The notes under the pieces: model-generated | Told to the model about the DNA's origin: nothing | Database searches by the model: none | The model's input: the letters and a program-made list of their open reading frames with translations, nothing else | Program-made: the position numbers and the translations under genes | Source of the DNA: an uncultured SAR86 cluster bacterium | GTDB lineage: Bacteria; Pseudomonadota; Gammaproteobacteria; Magnimaribacterales; D2472 | NCBI GenBank assembly: GCA_902528215.1 | Contig: CABZRR010000001.1 | Span: 62,001-126,000, forward strand | Length of the DNA: 64,000 nt | Direction of reading: 5' to 3' | Shown: positions 35,662 to 44,555 of the stretch, piece after piece | How the letters are laid out: every line of letters starts with the position of its first letter | How positions within the stretch are numbered: position 1 is the first letter of the stretch

Positions 35662-36312
35662 ATGGTAAAGCTCAATTCTACCACTGCAATTCTCTCAGAT
35701 CTTGATGGAGTGATCTTAAATATTGATTACGATATAAAATTTTGGGAATCTTGGCTGCCTGAGTATATAGCAAGTCAATCAAGCCTGACTGAGGAGGAAG
35801 CTAAAGCAGAGATTCTTTCAAAAATAGGTCTTCAAAGAGAGACTCTTAATTTTTATGATCTTAATTATTGGGATGATCTGCTCAATCTTGACTGCATAGA
35901 AATTATTAAAGAAAAAGAAGAAAAGTGCTCTTACTTAGAGGGTTCATATGAAGCATTACAAAGATTATCAACATTAGAAAATCCCAAGTATATTCTAACC
36001 AATGGAGATCCAAGAATTCAGGAATATAAGGCAGAGACTAATAACTTTCTAGAATTTTTTGATTCAATTTTTTATAGCATGCATGTAGGTTATCCAAAAG
36101 AATCTCGAGAGTTCTGGACTTTAGCAAGGCACAATTTAAACCTAGATTTTAAGGATACAATATTTATTGATGATGATTTCAAGGTTGTCACAGCTGCTGT
36201 AAAAGTGGGAATTAAACAAGTAGTCTGGATCACTGAGGGTAAAAATAGAATTTTGCAAAATGGAGTTGAGACATTTCCTAGCCTTGCTGATTTAGTCAGC
36301 ACAATTACTTGA
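35662..36312 (+). CDS. yrfG: HAD-family nucleotidase (YrfG-like GMP/IMP nucleotidase)
   Basis: 216 residues. HAD motif I is ILSDLDGVIL (the nucleophile D13 and D15), motif II ILTNGDPR, the lysine in GYPKESREFW, and motif IV IFIDDDFKV. FWESWLPEY, the acidic helix after it, NFYDLNYWDDLL and the C-terminal FPSLADL align by eye with E. coli YrfG, which dephosphorylates GMP and IMP. The divergent cysQ neighbour supports this. Seven bases separate it from the preferred cysQ start. Confidence 0.85.
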   Translation: MVKLNSTTAILSDLDGVILNIDYDIKFWESWLPEYIASQSSLTEEEAKAEILSKIGLQRETLNFYDLNYWDDLLNLDCIEIIKEKEEKCSYLEGSYEALQRLSTLENPKYILTNGDPRIQEYKAETNNFLEFFDSIFYSMHVGYPKESREFWTLARHNLNLDFKDTIFIDDDFKVVTAAVKVGIKQVVWITEGKNRILQNGVETFPSLADLVSTIT

Positions 36313-36365
36313 ATCTAGGTTTTTATAATTGAGAAACTACAAAATTTAATCAAAAATTTCTTTAT

Positions 36366-37217
36366 CTAATTCCCTTTGGGATCTAAGGACTTTATGCGAG
36401 TTTTATGAAGTTCTTCAGGAGAAAGTGAATAATCAAAATTGTACAGCGCTCCCTCCCAATCGCCATAGGCGACATTTTGAAGCATGAACCACTTTACACC
36501 CCAATAATCAATATAGTCCTTAACAATATTTTTTCTATTACTCGCGATTAAGTTATTTTCTTTGGCATCGACAAAGTCGCCCAAATTGTCTCCAACCATT
36601 AATAGGACCCTATATTCATCGCCAACTAACGCTCTTCGCGGGCCCTTATCGGAGTTCCAGTTATTTTCACCACGCATTAATATGGTATCTTTGGCTTGAT
36701 CCCATGGAATGCCAAGATTGCTTAGATTCTTTTTAGTTGCATCTTTTAACTCAATCACACGATTAGTAACATAAAAAATCGTTATTCCTTTTGAGGCTGC
36801 ATAATTAAGAAAGTCTTTTGCTCCTGGTACTTCAGCAGCAACAGATTCTTTACACCAACGAATCCATCCTTCTGGATATGAGGTACCATTAAGAATCATA
36901 CGAGCTTCATAAGCTGTATTATCAAGAACAGTCTCGTCAACATCGACTATAATAGCTGGCTCTTTGTCTTTAGTATTTTGTCCAGGCAACGCGCTCCAAG
37001 ATGGATCTTCTAAAGCTCTGTCTATGGCTTGCTTAGCTAATTTAAATGTTTGAAGACTTCCGGCCATTCTTTCGGCTGCTGTCTGCTGATAAAGAACAGA
37101 CATAATATTTTGTTCTTTTATGTCTTTGATGTTCTTTTTTGACTCCCCGGCAAAAATATTTTCTATTGATGAAAATACATAAAAAAGAAATAAAAAATGC
37201 CAGAGACGTGCTTTCAT
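36366..37217 (-). CDS. e(P4)-type acid phosphatase / 5'-nucleotidase (HAD-IIIB)
   Basis: 283 residues with an N-terminal signal (about 1-23). DDDD-type catalytic motif IVDVDETVLDN (about 90-100), then GWIRWCKE, FYVTNRV, LMRGENNWNSDKGPRR and MVGDNLGDFVD. This is the e(P4) lipoprotein acid-phosphatase family, which dephosphorylates nucleotides outside the cytoplasm. Unlike true e(P4) no clear lipobox cysteine is seen at the signal end, so it may be a soluble periplasmic form. Confidence 0.9.
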   Translation of the reverse strand: MKARLWHFLFLFYVFSSIENIFAGESKKNIKDIKEQNIMSVLYQQTAAERMAGSLQTFKLAKQAIDRALEDPSWSALPGQNTKDKEPAIIVDVDETVLDNTAYEARMILNGTSYPEGWIRWCKESVAAEVPGAKDFLNYAASKGITIFYVTNRVIELKDATKKNLSNLGIPWDQAKDTILMRGENNWNSDKGPRRALVGDEYRVLLMVGDNLGDFVDAKENNLIASNRKNIVKDYIDYWGVKWFMLQNVAYGDWEGALYNFDYSLSPEELHKTRIKSLDPKGN

Positions 37218-37262
37218 TGATTCAAGCTATTATAATTTTTTGTTTAATTAAGTATTGTAGCT

Positions 37263-37427
37263 ATGAGTAAAGAAATAATCAGCAAATTGGATGATCTAGA
37301 TAATGGGCTGAAGAAACTCAGTACTGAGAGAAAAGTGGTGCTTCCACATCACAAAACATTTGAACTTGTTGATGACATGAGAGAAATAGTTCAAGAGATT
37401 AAAAATGAGGTTATAAATAATGAGTAA
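37263..37427 (+). CDS. Small conserved-looking ORF (54 aa) coupled to dienoyl-CoA isomerase gene
   Basis: ATG at 37263 opens 54 codons: an acidic/basic helical peptide starting MSKEIISKLDDLDNGLKKLS and ending IVQEIKNEVINNE, with no membrane helix or signal. Its last 8 bases overlap the start of the crotonase gene, the type of overlap used for coupled translation throughout this window. The heptad-like spacing of leucine, isoleucine and valine suggests a short coiled coil. No known family is recognised. Confidence 0.55.
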   Translation: MSKEIISKLDDLDNGLKKLSTERKVVLPHHKTFELVDDMREIVQEIKNEVINNE

Positions 37428-38280
37428 ATACAGTTGTTTTGAATTAAGCAAAAATGGGCATATAGCCAATCTAATTTTAAATCGCCCTGATGAATTTAAT
37501 ACCATGACTAGAAAATTTTGGGTTGAACTGCCAAAAGTATTAGAGGAAATAAATAGGGACTCAGAAATAAGAGCAGTCATTATGTCGTCTACTGGAAAAC
37601 ATTTTTGCGCAGGTATGGATCTTGCTGCATTTTCAAATGGCGTAGAAAATATTCCAGAAGATAAGAAACCTGATCATGCAAGAGTTGGTGAAACACTGTA
37701 TAGATCTGCTAAAGAACTTCAAGGATATATAAGTACCCTTGAAGAAATAAGAGTCCCAGTCATTGCTGCCGTGCAAGGCGCGTGTGTTGGTGGCGCATTA
37801 GATTTAATTACTGCCTGTGATATTAGACTTGCATCGCAAGACGCGTTCTTCTGTATTCAAGAAATCAATATAGGAATGGCAGCTGATGTTGGGACTCTGC
37901 AAAGATTGCCAAGGATAATTCCTGACTCAAAAATGAGAGAACTGGCCTACACCGGAAGAAGAATGCTCTCAAATGAAGCGAGGGAGTCTGGCCTGGTAAG
38001 CGATGTATACAAAACTCAAAAAGAAATGTTAGATGCTGCCAATGAAATGGCGAATGAAATAGCAACCAAGTCTCCAGTTGCAATATATGGATTAAAAGCG
38101 GTTATGAATTATTCAAGAGATCACAGCATTAAAGATAGCCTCGATTTTAATGCTCTTTGGAGTGGAGCCATGCTAAGCGGCAAGGATATGACTGAAGCCA
38201 TGACTGCCAATATAGAAAAAAGAGATGCAAATTTCGAGCAAATGGTAGACGTTAAGAATTTTGATGAAACCGGAAGCTAG
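37420..38280 (+). CDS. Enoyl-CoA hydratase/isomerase, delta3,5-delta2,4-dienoyl-CoA isomerase-like
   Basis: 286 residues, crotonase fold. HFCAGMDLAAF (62-72) and GACVGGALDLITACDIRLAS form the oxyanion hole and CoA site. NIGMAADVGTLQRLPRI, YTGRRMLSNEARESGLVS and the C-terminal LWSGAMLSGKDMTEAM are hallmarks of the ECH1-like group acting in degradation of unsaturated fatty acids with odd-position double bonds. It converges with yaaA, 4 bases apart. Confidence 0.85.
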   Translation: MSKYSCFELSKNGHIANLILNRPDEFNTMTRKFWVELPKVLEEINRDSEIRAVIMSSTGKHFCAGMDLAAFSNGVENIPEDKKPDHARVGETLYRSAKELQGYISTLEEIRVPVIAAVQGACVGGALDLITACDIRLASQDAFFCIQEINIGMAADVGTLQRLPRIIPDSKMRELAYTGRRMLSNEARESGLVSDVYKTQKEMLDAANEMANEIATKSPVAIYGLKAVMNYSRDHSIKDSLDFNALWSGAMLSGKDMTEAMTANIEKRDANFEQMVDVKNFDETGS

Positions 38281-38284
38281 AAGA

Positions 38285-39052
38285 CTATTTTCTTAAAAAA
38301 ACTGGTTCAGACTCAGTAGACTCAGACTTAGAAAATTTATACCCTTCTGCATTAAAAAACCTTAAATCACTAGAGTCAGTAATTTTATTCTTTATAATCC
38401 AATTACTCATATAACCTCTGGCTTTTTTTGCAAAGAAGCTTATAAGTTTATATTGGCCATTTTTAAAATCCTTAAATACTGGTGATACGACATTAATATC
38501 ATGTGGCATCTTTCCTAAAACAGAGAAATATTCTTTTGATGCAAGGTTAACAATTAGATTAGATTTGTTAGATTTAAGTTCCTTTAATATATTCTCTTGG
38601 ACCTTGGTGCCCCAAAACTCATATAGATTTTTGCCATTGGTATTTTTTAATTTGGTGCCCATCTCTAATCGGTAAGGTTTTATAACATCCAATGGTCTAA
38701 GCTCACCATACAAACCAGATAAAATTCGCAAATGCTTTTGCGCAAATGAAATGTCTTTTTTGTTAAAAGTATCAGCTTGCAAACCCTGATATACATCTCC
38801 TTGAAAAACAAACAAAGCCGGTTTGCTATCGGCGCTAATCTTTTTGGCCGCTGACCAGCTTTGATATCGATCAAAGTTTAAAGTTGCCAGCTTATCACTG
38901 AGGCCCATGAGAGAGGCAATATCTTTTGGCTCTTTTGTTTTTAGCTCTTTAATTAACTTAGCTGAATCAGATAAAAATGCTGGAGCAGATGGCTCCACAT
39001 CGAATTCCTTAGTGTAATCAAGAGTCTTGGCTGGTGATAATAAAACAATCAT
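38285..39052 (-). CDS. yaaA: Peroxide stress protein YaaA
   Basis: About 255 residues from the ATG at 39052, where the family N-terminus MIVLLSPAKTLDY begins; an ATG at 39070 would add six residues. Further signatures: FQGDVYQGL, LRILSGLYGELRPLDVIKPYRLEMGTKL, and the C-terminal FNAEGYKFSKSES. YaaA (DUF328) lowers Fenton damage by limiting free iron under peroxide stress in E. coli and binds DNA. Divergent from the TRAP permease genes. Confidence 0.94.
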   Translation of the reverse strand: MIVLLSPAKTLDYTKEFDVEPSAPAFLSDSAKLIKELKTKEPKDIASLMGLSDKLATLNFDRYQSWSAAKKISADSKPALFVFQGDVYQGLQADTFNKKDISFAQKHLRILSGLYGELRPLDVIKPYRLEMGTKLKNTNGKNLYEFWGTKVQENILKELKSNKSNLIVNLASKEYFSVLGKMPHDINVVSPVFKDFKNGQYKLISFFAKKARGYMSNWIIKNKITDSSDLRFFNAEGYKFSKSESTESEPVFLRK

Positions 39053-39090
39053 GGTTCTTATTTTAAACAAATCTCTTTAATATACATAGC

Positions 39091-39543
39091 ATGAGTGATT
39101 ATTTAGGGCGGTTTTTTGCACGTCTAATGCCTATTTTATTGATATTGGTAATGGTGGTTGTCATTGGACGTTATTTTTTTGGTATTGGCAGAGTGGATAT
39201 CCAGGAGCTGTCTCTGTATGTGCATGCGCTTATTTTTTTGGGTTGTGCAGGCTGGGCATATTCAGAAGATGAACATGTAAGAGTTGATATCTTCTATCGA
39301 AATGCATCATCTGAATATAAAAAACTAGTTAACCTTCTTGGATTATTTTTTTTCTTATTGCCAACGATAAGCGTCTTGTCATATTACGCTATAGATTTTG
39401 TTTCAGCCTCATGGTCTGTGAAAGAAATATCAACAGAACCTGGTGGATTAAACTTCGTTTACATCCAAAAATCATTTATTTTTTTATTTCCAATAGTTTT
39501 AGCATTTGCTGGAATTAGGGAACTATATAAAACATGGAAATAA
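39091..39543 (+). CDS. dctQ: TRAP transporter small permease (DctQ)
   Basis: 150 residues with four membrane helices. RYFFGIGRVDIQELSLYVHALIF and WAYSEDEHVRVDIFY are the conserved DctQ elements. It is the small membrane subunit of a secondary transporter that takes up organic acids with a periplasmic binding protein. Overlaps the large permease by 10 bases. The likely binding protein is not adjacent but at 45144-46241. Confidence 0.88.
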   Translation: MSDYLGRFFARLMPILLILVMVVVIGRYFFGIGRVDIQELSLYVHALIFLGCAGWAYSEDEHVRVDIFYRNASSEYKKLVNLLGLFFFLLPTISVLSYYAIDFVSASWSVKEISTEPGGLNFVYIQKSFIFLFPIVLAFAGIRELYKTWK

Positions 39544-40862
39544 TTCCAATTATTTTAATTCTTCTCATTTGTGGAGCGTTGCTTCTGGGATATCCCGTAG
39601 CGTTTACGCTTGCTGGAACTTCAATCCTATTTGCTCTCATTGGTATTGCATTAGATTTTTTTGATCCAAATTTATTTAAAACATTGCCCATGCGTATATT
39701 TGGCATCATGAATAATCAAACGTTACTTGCTGTTCCCTTATTTGTTCTTATGGGAGTAGTCTTAGAAAGAGCTGGCATTGCCAGCAAAATGCTCAAAGAT
39801 ATGGCGATAGTATTTAGAAATACTAATTCAGGTTTAAGCATCTCTATCATTTTAGTTGGCGCCCTTTTAGCAGCAAGCACTGGGATTGTTGGAGCAACTG
39901 TTGTAACTATGGGGCTTATGTCTCTACCAGTAATGTTGAGGCAAGGTTATGGGAAAGACTTTTCTGCAGGTTTAGTTGCCTCCACTGGAACACTCGGTCA
40001 AATCATCCCACCCTCCATTGCACTCGTCCTCCTCGGCGATGTGATGTCAAATGCTTATCAAAGAGCACAAAATAATATGGGGATCTTTTCTCAAGAAACT
40101 GTTTCAGTTGGAGACTTGTTTGTTGGAGCTATTATTCCAGGAATGATGATAGTGATTGGATATTTGGCGTACACAATTTTCATTAATCGAAAGAAAGAAT
40201 TCTCTCATACAGATGAAATTATAGATGAGGTGAATATATTCAAAACTCTTCTCCCACCTGCAATCCTTATTTTTGTGGTTCTTGGATCCATCATTGCTGG
40301 AATAGCTACTCCAACTGAAGCAGCAGGAGTTGGAGCTTTTGGAGCACTCATCATTTCAGCTTTAAATGGTAGTTTAAATTTAGAGCTTATAAAAGTAACG
40401 AGCTATAAAGCTGCGAATGTAACCACTATGATTTTTAGTATTCTTATTGGCGCTTCAATTTTCTCTTTAATTTTTAGAGGAGTGGGTGGCGATCTTTTGG
40501 TTGATCAAATTTTTGAGATGATGCCAGGGGACAAATACACAGCTTTATTATTTATTCTTTTGGCAATCTTTCTCTTTGGTTTTATTTTAGATTTTATAGA
40601 AATTTGTTATGTCATTATTCCCTTGGTAGCGCCCCCGCTTTTGATGATGGGCTTTGATCCAGTCTGGCTTGGAATATTGATGGCAATTAATTTGCAAACC
40701 TCTTTCTTAACTCCTCCCTTTGGGTTCTCCTTGTTTTATCTTAGAGGAGTAGCAGATGAAAGTATTAAAACTACAGATATTTATAAAGGTGTAATTCCTT
40801 TTATCTCTATTCAGCTTATAGTTCTATTATTAGTTATTTTATTCCCATTTTTTATTCTATAA
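39534..40862 (+). CDS. dctM: TRAP transporter large permease (DctM)
   Basis: 442 residues with 12-13 membrane helices. PLFVLMGVVLERAGIA, GALLAASTGIVGATVVTMG, STGTLGQIIPPSIALVLLGD, GIATPTEAAGVGAFGA and QTSFLTPPFGFSLFYLRG are classic DctM segments, including the sodium-coupled core. It is of the type paired with TakP-like binding proteins for keto acids. Its last 6 bases overlap the stop of the convergent hypothetical gene. Confidence 0.93.
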   Translation: MEIIPIILILLICGALLLGYPVAFTLAGTSILFALIGIALDFFDPNLFKTLPMRIFGIMNNQTLLAVPLFVLMGVVLERAGIASKMLKDMAIVFRNTNSGLSISIILVGALLAASTGIVGATVVTMGLMSLPVMLRQGYGKDFSAGLVASTGTLGQIIPPSIALVLLGDVMSNAYQRAQNNMGIFSQETVSVGDLFVGAIIPGMMIVIGYLAYTIFINRKKEFSHTDEIIDEVNIFKTLLPPAILIFVVLGSIIAGIATPTEAAGVGAFGALIISALNGSLNLELIKVTSYKAANVTTMIFSILIGASIFSLIFRGVGGDLLVDQIFEMMPGDKYTALLFILLAIFLFGFILDFIEICYVIIPLVAPPLLMMGFDPVWLGILMAINLQTSFLTPPFGFSLFYLRGVADESIKTTDIYKGVIPFISIQLIVLLLVILFPFFIL

Positions 40863-41084
40863 CTTAGCTAAATCTGGAAAGTATTTATTAACTGCATTAT
40901 TGATCTCTTTAAAATACTCTTCTGAATTGACCTCTAAATAACTCAATGCAACAAGATACTCGTGAGTTATAGAAGCTATTCTTGTGGCCTCTATATTTTG
41001 ATGATCTTCAATACCAAACCATTCGTTTTTCTTTTCCCATGCCAAGCCAGCCTCATTTGGATTAAACTCTTTGTTTCTTCTCAT
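40857..41084 (-). CDS. Small hypothetical protein with WFG...YF...FP pattern
   Basis: 75 residues, no membrane helix. NPNEAGLAWEKKNEWFG, then an alpha-helical stretch with ITHEYLVAL, then SEEYFKEINNAVNKYFP. This spacing (W-F-G, I-H.. L, E-Y-F...I, F-P) resembles a short domain I associate with marine phage and phage-derived proteins, but the resemblance is weak. Its start overlaps the UDG-fold-like gene by 23 bases, so the two are probably cotranscribed. Unknown function. Confidence 0.5.
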   Translation of the reverse strand: MRRNKEFNPNEAGLAWEKKNEWFGIEDHQNIEATRIASITHEYLVALSYLEVNSEEYFKEINNAVNKYFPDLAKL

Positions 41085-41739
41085 AGTCCTCTACTGCATT
41101 AAATATACTTTGCCATCCAACCTCAGCAATTCTTCTGTCTCTCCCTTTTCTATTGATTCCTTTGGTAACGTAAATTTCTCTATTTGTTATTAGATTTTTG
41201 GTAATAGTTTCATCTAAGTTAGCTCCTAAAGGTACTATCAAATCTGGCTTAATAATCTCAATAAATTGATTTGTAAAATCACTAAATGCGATTTTATATG
41301 CGGCATTATTTGGGGCATCAATGCACCTAAAAGGCACAATGTTTGCATAAGCTATCTGATTGAGGCTGAGTTTAGTTAAATTTCTAAATTCGTTTACAAA
41401 TCTTGAAATATTCCATCTAGGCATTGCTTCAAGATATTTATTTGCATACTGTCTATAAAAAAAATCTTTATTTTTTTTTGATTTTTTAAAAGTTATCAGC
41501 GCTTGATTTATTTGTCTATCAATTGCCTGATGTCCTCCTTTGCTTTCAGCATTGGATTTACCAAGAAATAAAACCTTAATTTGAGTTTGCTCAAAATCTT
41601 TACCAACAAAACCTATAAAAGGATCTTGTTCTATTGATCCAAGTCGATTAGAAAATTTATCTGTCCTTATGCCTGGTTTATTTTTATATATAGTATCTCT
41701 TTTTAAATAAGATAACTTCTGCAATGAGTCATAATCCAT
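41062..41739 (-). CDS. Possible uracil-DNA-glycosylase-fold protein
   Basis: 225 residues. The order of IKVLFLGKSNAES (54-66), IAYANIVPFRCIDAP (129-143) and EIIKPDLIVPLGAN (161-174) mirrors the UDG superfamily: a first beta strand with the GxxP/N loop, a middle N.V..R strand and a late P..I..LG strand. The canonical active-site residues of families 1-6 are not clearly present, so activity is uncertain. Within a run of genes with no recognised relatives. Confidence 0.5.
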   Translation of the reverse strand: MDYDSLQKLSYLKRDTIYKNKPGIRTDKFSNRLGSIEQDPFIGFVGKDFEQTQIKVLFLGKSNAESKGGHQAIDRQINQALITFKKSKKNKDFFYRQYANKYLEAMPRWNISRFVNEFRNLTKLSLNQIAYANIVPFRCIDAPNNAAYKIAFSDFTNQFIEIIKPDLIVPLGANLDETITKNLITNREIYVTKGINRKGRDRRIAEVGWQSIFNAVEDYEKKQRV

Positions 41740-41769
41740 ATTTGTCTCCTTTAGTTTTGGTGTACAAGT

Positions 41770-42066
41770 TTAAAATTGGATAAATTTAGATTTGTATTTA
41801 CGAACCGTATATTCTTTTTTATATTTATTGAGTTTTTCAATGCATGCCCAAGTTAATTCTTTATCTAAATAGGAAATCTCTTTAAGGAGAGAAGTCAGTT
41901 CTTTGAAGACTTTTTCTTTTGGATATTTAAAAAGTCGCCAACATTCTTTTTCATAATTAGAGTGTTTATGCATTATTTGACTTACTTTTTTTATATCTGA
42001 ACTTCCGCTTTTAATATTAGAAAGATTTATATTTTTATTTAATTTTAATTGTATTTCTTTTATCAT
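41770..42066 (-). CDS. Hypothetical protein (98 aa, AT-rich)
   Basis: 98 residues, strongly basic and helical, with MIKEIQLKLNKNINLSN at the start, a tryptophan-containing middle (CWRLFKYPKEKVFKELTSLL) and a basic end YTVRKYKSKF. Codons are even more A/T-biased than neighbours. No family recognised. 59 bases separate it from the divergent 405-residue gene, so the gap must hold both promoters. A small DNA- or RNA-binding protein is possible but unsupported. Confidence 0.5.
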   Translation of the reverse strand: MIKEIQLKLNKNINLSNIKSGSSDIKKVSQIMHKHSNYEKECWRLFKYPKEKVFKELTSLLKEISYLDKELTWACIEKLNKYKKEYTVRKYKSKFIQF

Positions 42067-42125
42067 AGTTATATAATATTTATAATTAATTTTAACAGTT
42101 ATCGTGTCACTATAAAATATATTTT

Positions 42126-43343
42126 ATGGAAAGTAAAGAAAATTCTAAAAATAGCTCTCGGAAATCTAAATCTAAAGAAATAATGTTATGTGATCGTGAA
42201 TTATTTGAGAAAGATCTTCTCAAAAGGGTTAGTGTATTTCAAAAGGCAGATATATATAACATTGCACTTAAATTTACTCAAAAGCGGTCTGCTGATAACT
42301 TAAAAAATATCATTTTACCCATTCTTGATGCTAACAGTAACAATCCATCTAGAGAAACTACTCGAAAAATAAAAGAATATATTTCTTTGCATTTGGAGTT
42401 GCTAGGTGGTGAAGGTTCAAATGATCTTGCTGGACTAAACCTAAAAGGTTTTAAAAATTTATTTAAAGAAGATAGGCATTTTGACTGGTTTGAGCAAGTA
42501 TGGGAAATGTCTCTTCCAGGAAGTGGCCCCGATTTGACTGCTTTAGCTGCCTATGGCTTCTTAGGATATATATATGATGACAGTCATTATAGTTTTACGT
42601 CTTGGACTTTTAAAAATCTTTTTGCAGTAAATGGTCCTGAAAATGTCTCTTCAAAAGAATATTTAAAATTACTTATTAAAAACTGTGAGCATTATTTGTA
42701 TCCTCCTGATTTGCTTTTTAATCAGGCCTTATTATTTGCAAAAGCAAGATATCAGCTAGATTTTGAAGATGAAATAGATGCTTATAATTTTTCTGTATTT
42801 TGTGGAAGAGATGTTAGAACTCTAGCTAATAATGGTCTATTAATGCCTAAAGAAGCAAATAAAAAACCAACAATTTTAAAAGAGCATGCTGTTAATTTTT
42901 TAATCAATAAAAGAAGGCCTGATGGAACCGAAGTCAAAAGAGATAAAGTAAGTGCTAAAATTGGTGCTGGAGCTATTGATCCCTTTCCAAAAATTTTTTA
43001 CCACTCAATTTGGAAAGAACAAATTATCCATAAAACCTCAGTAGATACTGATTTTGATGGTTATCTTGAATTGTGTCGATTAGAGGGTTTTAAATCTGAT
43101 CATGTCATGGGGGTTGAAAAATATATTAAAAATATAGATAAATTTCCATCAAATGTAGCTATTCATAATAAAACCAGAGTTGAGTGGATTGGCAAAGGCA
43201 AAACATTTAATGAGATCAATGCAGCAGACTCTGTGTATAGAGATAATGTCAAAAGATTAAGTTATGCTGGAAACTCAAGCTCAATAATGCGAGATTTAAA
43301 GTATGATCTCAGTAAAGGATGGATAAAAAAAATTAACAAATAA
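42126..43343 (+). CDS. Unknown 405-aa protein with an internal HTH-like segment
   Basis: No known family recognised. The N-terminus (1-20) is a basic, serine-rich disordered tail. Residues 30-120 are helical. Around 218-265 the order FSVFCGRDVRTLANNGLL, then ILKEHAVNFLINKRRP, reads like a winged or MerR/excisionase-type helix-turn-helix, where a D-V-R-T-L recognition helix precedes a turn and a second helix ending in RR. The remainder (270-405) has mixed alpha/beta character with EWIGKGKTFNEIN. No signal or membrane helices. Sits between a divergent small gene and a two-helix membrane gene. Confidence 0.6.
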   Translation: MESKENSKNSSRKSKSKEIMLCDRELFEKDLLKRVSVFQKADIYNIALKFTQKRSADNLKNIILPILDANSNNPSRETTRKIKEYISLHLELLGGEGSNDLAGLNLKGFKNLFKEDRHFDWFEQVWEMSLPGSGPDLTALAAYGFLGYIYDDSHYSFTSWTFKNLFAVNGPENVSSKEYLKLLIKNCEHYLYPPDLLFNQALLFAKARYQLDFEDEIDAYNFSVFCGRDVRTLANNGLLMPKEANKKPTILKEHAVNFLINKRRPDGTEVKRDKVSAKIGAGAIDPFPKIFYHSIWKEQIIHKTSVDTDFDGYLELCRLEGFKSDHVMGVEKYIKNIDKFPSNVAIHNKTRVEWIGKGKTFNEINAADSVYRDNVKRLSYAGNSSSIMRDLKYDLSKGWIKKINK

Positions 43344-43351
43344 CTATCATT

Positions 43352-43588
43352 ATGTTGACATCTAATTCACTTCTATTTGCCTTTGGTGCCATTACTTTTC
43401 TAGTAGCTTTTTCGTGGTTTAAGTTGGCTGCAATGGAGGTGTTTAAGAAAGGGCTTAAAACTATTGAAATTAGTAATGAGGTCTGGTCAAAACTGTTTAA
43501 AGTTTTCTTTGTGGATCTACTAATCTGTATTATTGGGGTTTTAGGAACAGGAATTCTTTTTGTTACAGTCTTTAACCTTGCCCACTAG
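43352..43588 (+). CDS. Small two-helix membrane protein
   Basis: 78 residues: helix 1 (about 5-27), a short cytoplasmic or periplasmic loop ([20 protein letters not shown]), and helix 2 (about 50-74). No family recognised. It follows the 405-residue gene by 8 bases and its last 17 bases overlap the 3' end of lipA on the other strand. Confidence 0.6.
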   Translation: MLTSNSLLFAFGAITFLVAFSWFKLAAMEVFKKGLKTIEISNEVWSKLFKVFFVDLLICIIGVLGTGILFVTVFNLAH

Positions 43589-44555
43589 CTAAGGGAAGAC
43601 CTGCATTGTTCTTCTCCAATACCCTTTCGGCACGATAGCTTGACCTAACCATAGGTCCGGAAACAACTTCCAAGAATCCTTTTTTTAATCCTATCTCACG
43701 ATAGCGATCAAATTCTTTTGGAGTAACCCATCTTTCTACCGGTAGATGGTTTAGGGTTGGTCTTAAATATTGACCTAAAGTTAAGATGTCCACTTTGTGA
43801 GCAATTAAATCATCCATGGTTTCTTCTATTTCTTGATCTGTTTCGCCTAAACCTAAAATTAAACTTGTCTTTGTAAGAACATTTGGATTTATTCTTTTTG
43901 ATTCCGCAAGAACTTCAAGGGTTTGCTCATACCCAGCTCTTATATCTCTGACAGGATGCGTAAGTCTTTTGACGGTCTCCAAGTTTTGAGCAAAAACCTC
44001 TAGTCCGCAATTGACCAATGTATCTATTGATGAAGATAAGCCCTTGAAATCTGGGGTTAATGCTTCTATCGCGGTAAAAGGGTTTAATTCTTTAATGGCT
44101 TTAACAGTTTTAGCATAATGCTCCGCTCCACCATCATCTAAATCATCTCTGTTAACGGATGTAAGGACTACATATTTAAGTCCCATAGTTTTGACGGCTT
44201 TTGCTGTATGCATTGGCTCCTCTTGGTCTAACCAGCCTTTTGGATTGCCTGTATCCACTGAACAAAACTTGCAAGCTCTCGTGCAAACAGAACCCATTAG
44301 CATGAAAGTTGCAGTACCTGCAGACCAACATTCAGAGATATTTGGACACATGGCCTCTTCACATACAGTATTGAGGCGTTTATCTTCTACCTGATGTTTG
44401 ACAGCGCTAAAATTACCATCGAAGGAAGCTTTAACTCTTATCCACTCAGGCTTCTTCTGATTTGGTACAGATGAATACTTATTAGCCTTTTGACCATTTT
44501 TGATAGCTTTAATGCCATCTCTATTAATGATCTTTTGTGTTGGTATTATTTCCAT
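43572..44555 (-). CDS. lipA: Lipoyl synthase
   Basis: 327 residues. Radical-SAM enzyme inserting sulfur into octanoyl groups on 2-oxoacid dehydrogenases and glycine cleavage H protein. Auxiliary cluster motif [12 protein letters not shown] and radical SAM motif CTRACKFC are intact, as are [14 protein letters not shown] and [14 protein letters not shown]. Abuts lipB, whose stop overlaps its ATG by one base. Terminal end overlapped by the convergent membrane-protein gene. Confidence 0.97.
   Translation of the reverse strand: MEIIPTQKIINRDGIKAIKNGQKANKYSSVPNQKKPEWIRVKASFDGNFSAVKHQVEDKRLNTVCEEAMCPNISECWSAGTATFMLMGSVCTRACKFCSVDTGNPKGWLDQEEPMHTAKAVKTMGLKYVVLTSVNRDDLDDGGAEHYAKTVKAIKELNPFTAIEALTPDFKGLSSSIDTLVNCGLEVFAQNLETVKRLTHPVRDIRAGYEQTLEVLAESKRINPNVLTKTSLILGLGETDQEIEETMDDLIAHKVDILTLGQYLRPTLNHLPVERWVTPKEFDRYREIGLKKGFLEVVSGPMVRSSYRAERVLEKNNAGLPLASGQG

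Noticed and set aside
40857..43588. Island as an integrated prophage or transposon
   Set aside because: No integrase, transposase, direct or inverted terminal repeats, or tRNA junction is visible; only the gene content is unusual.
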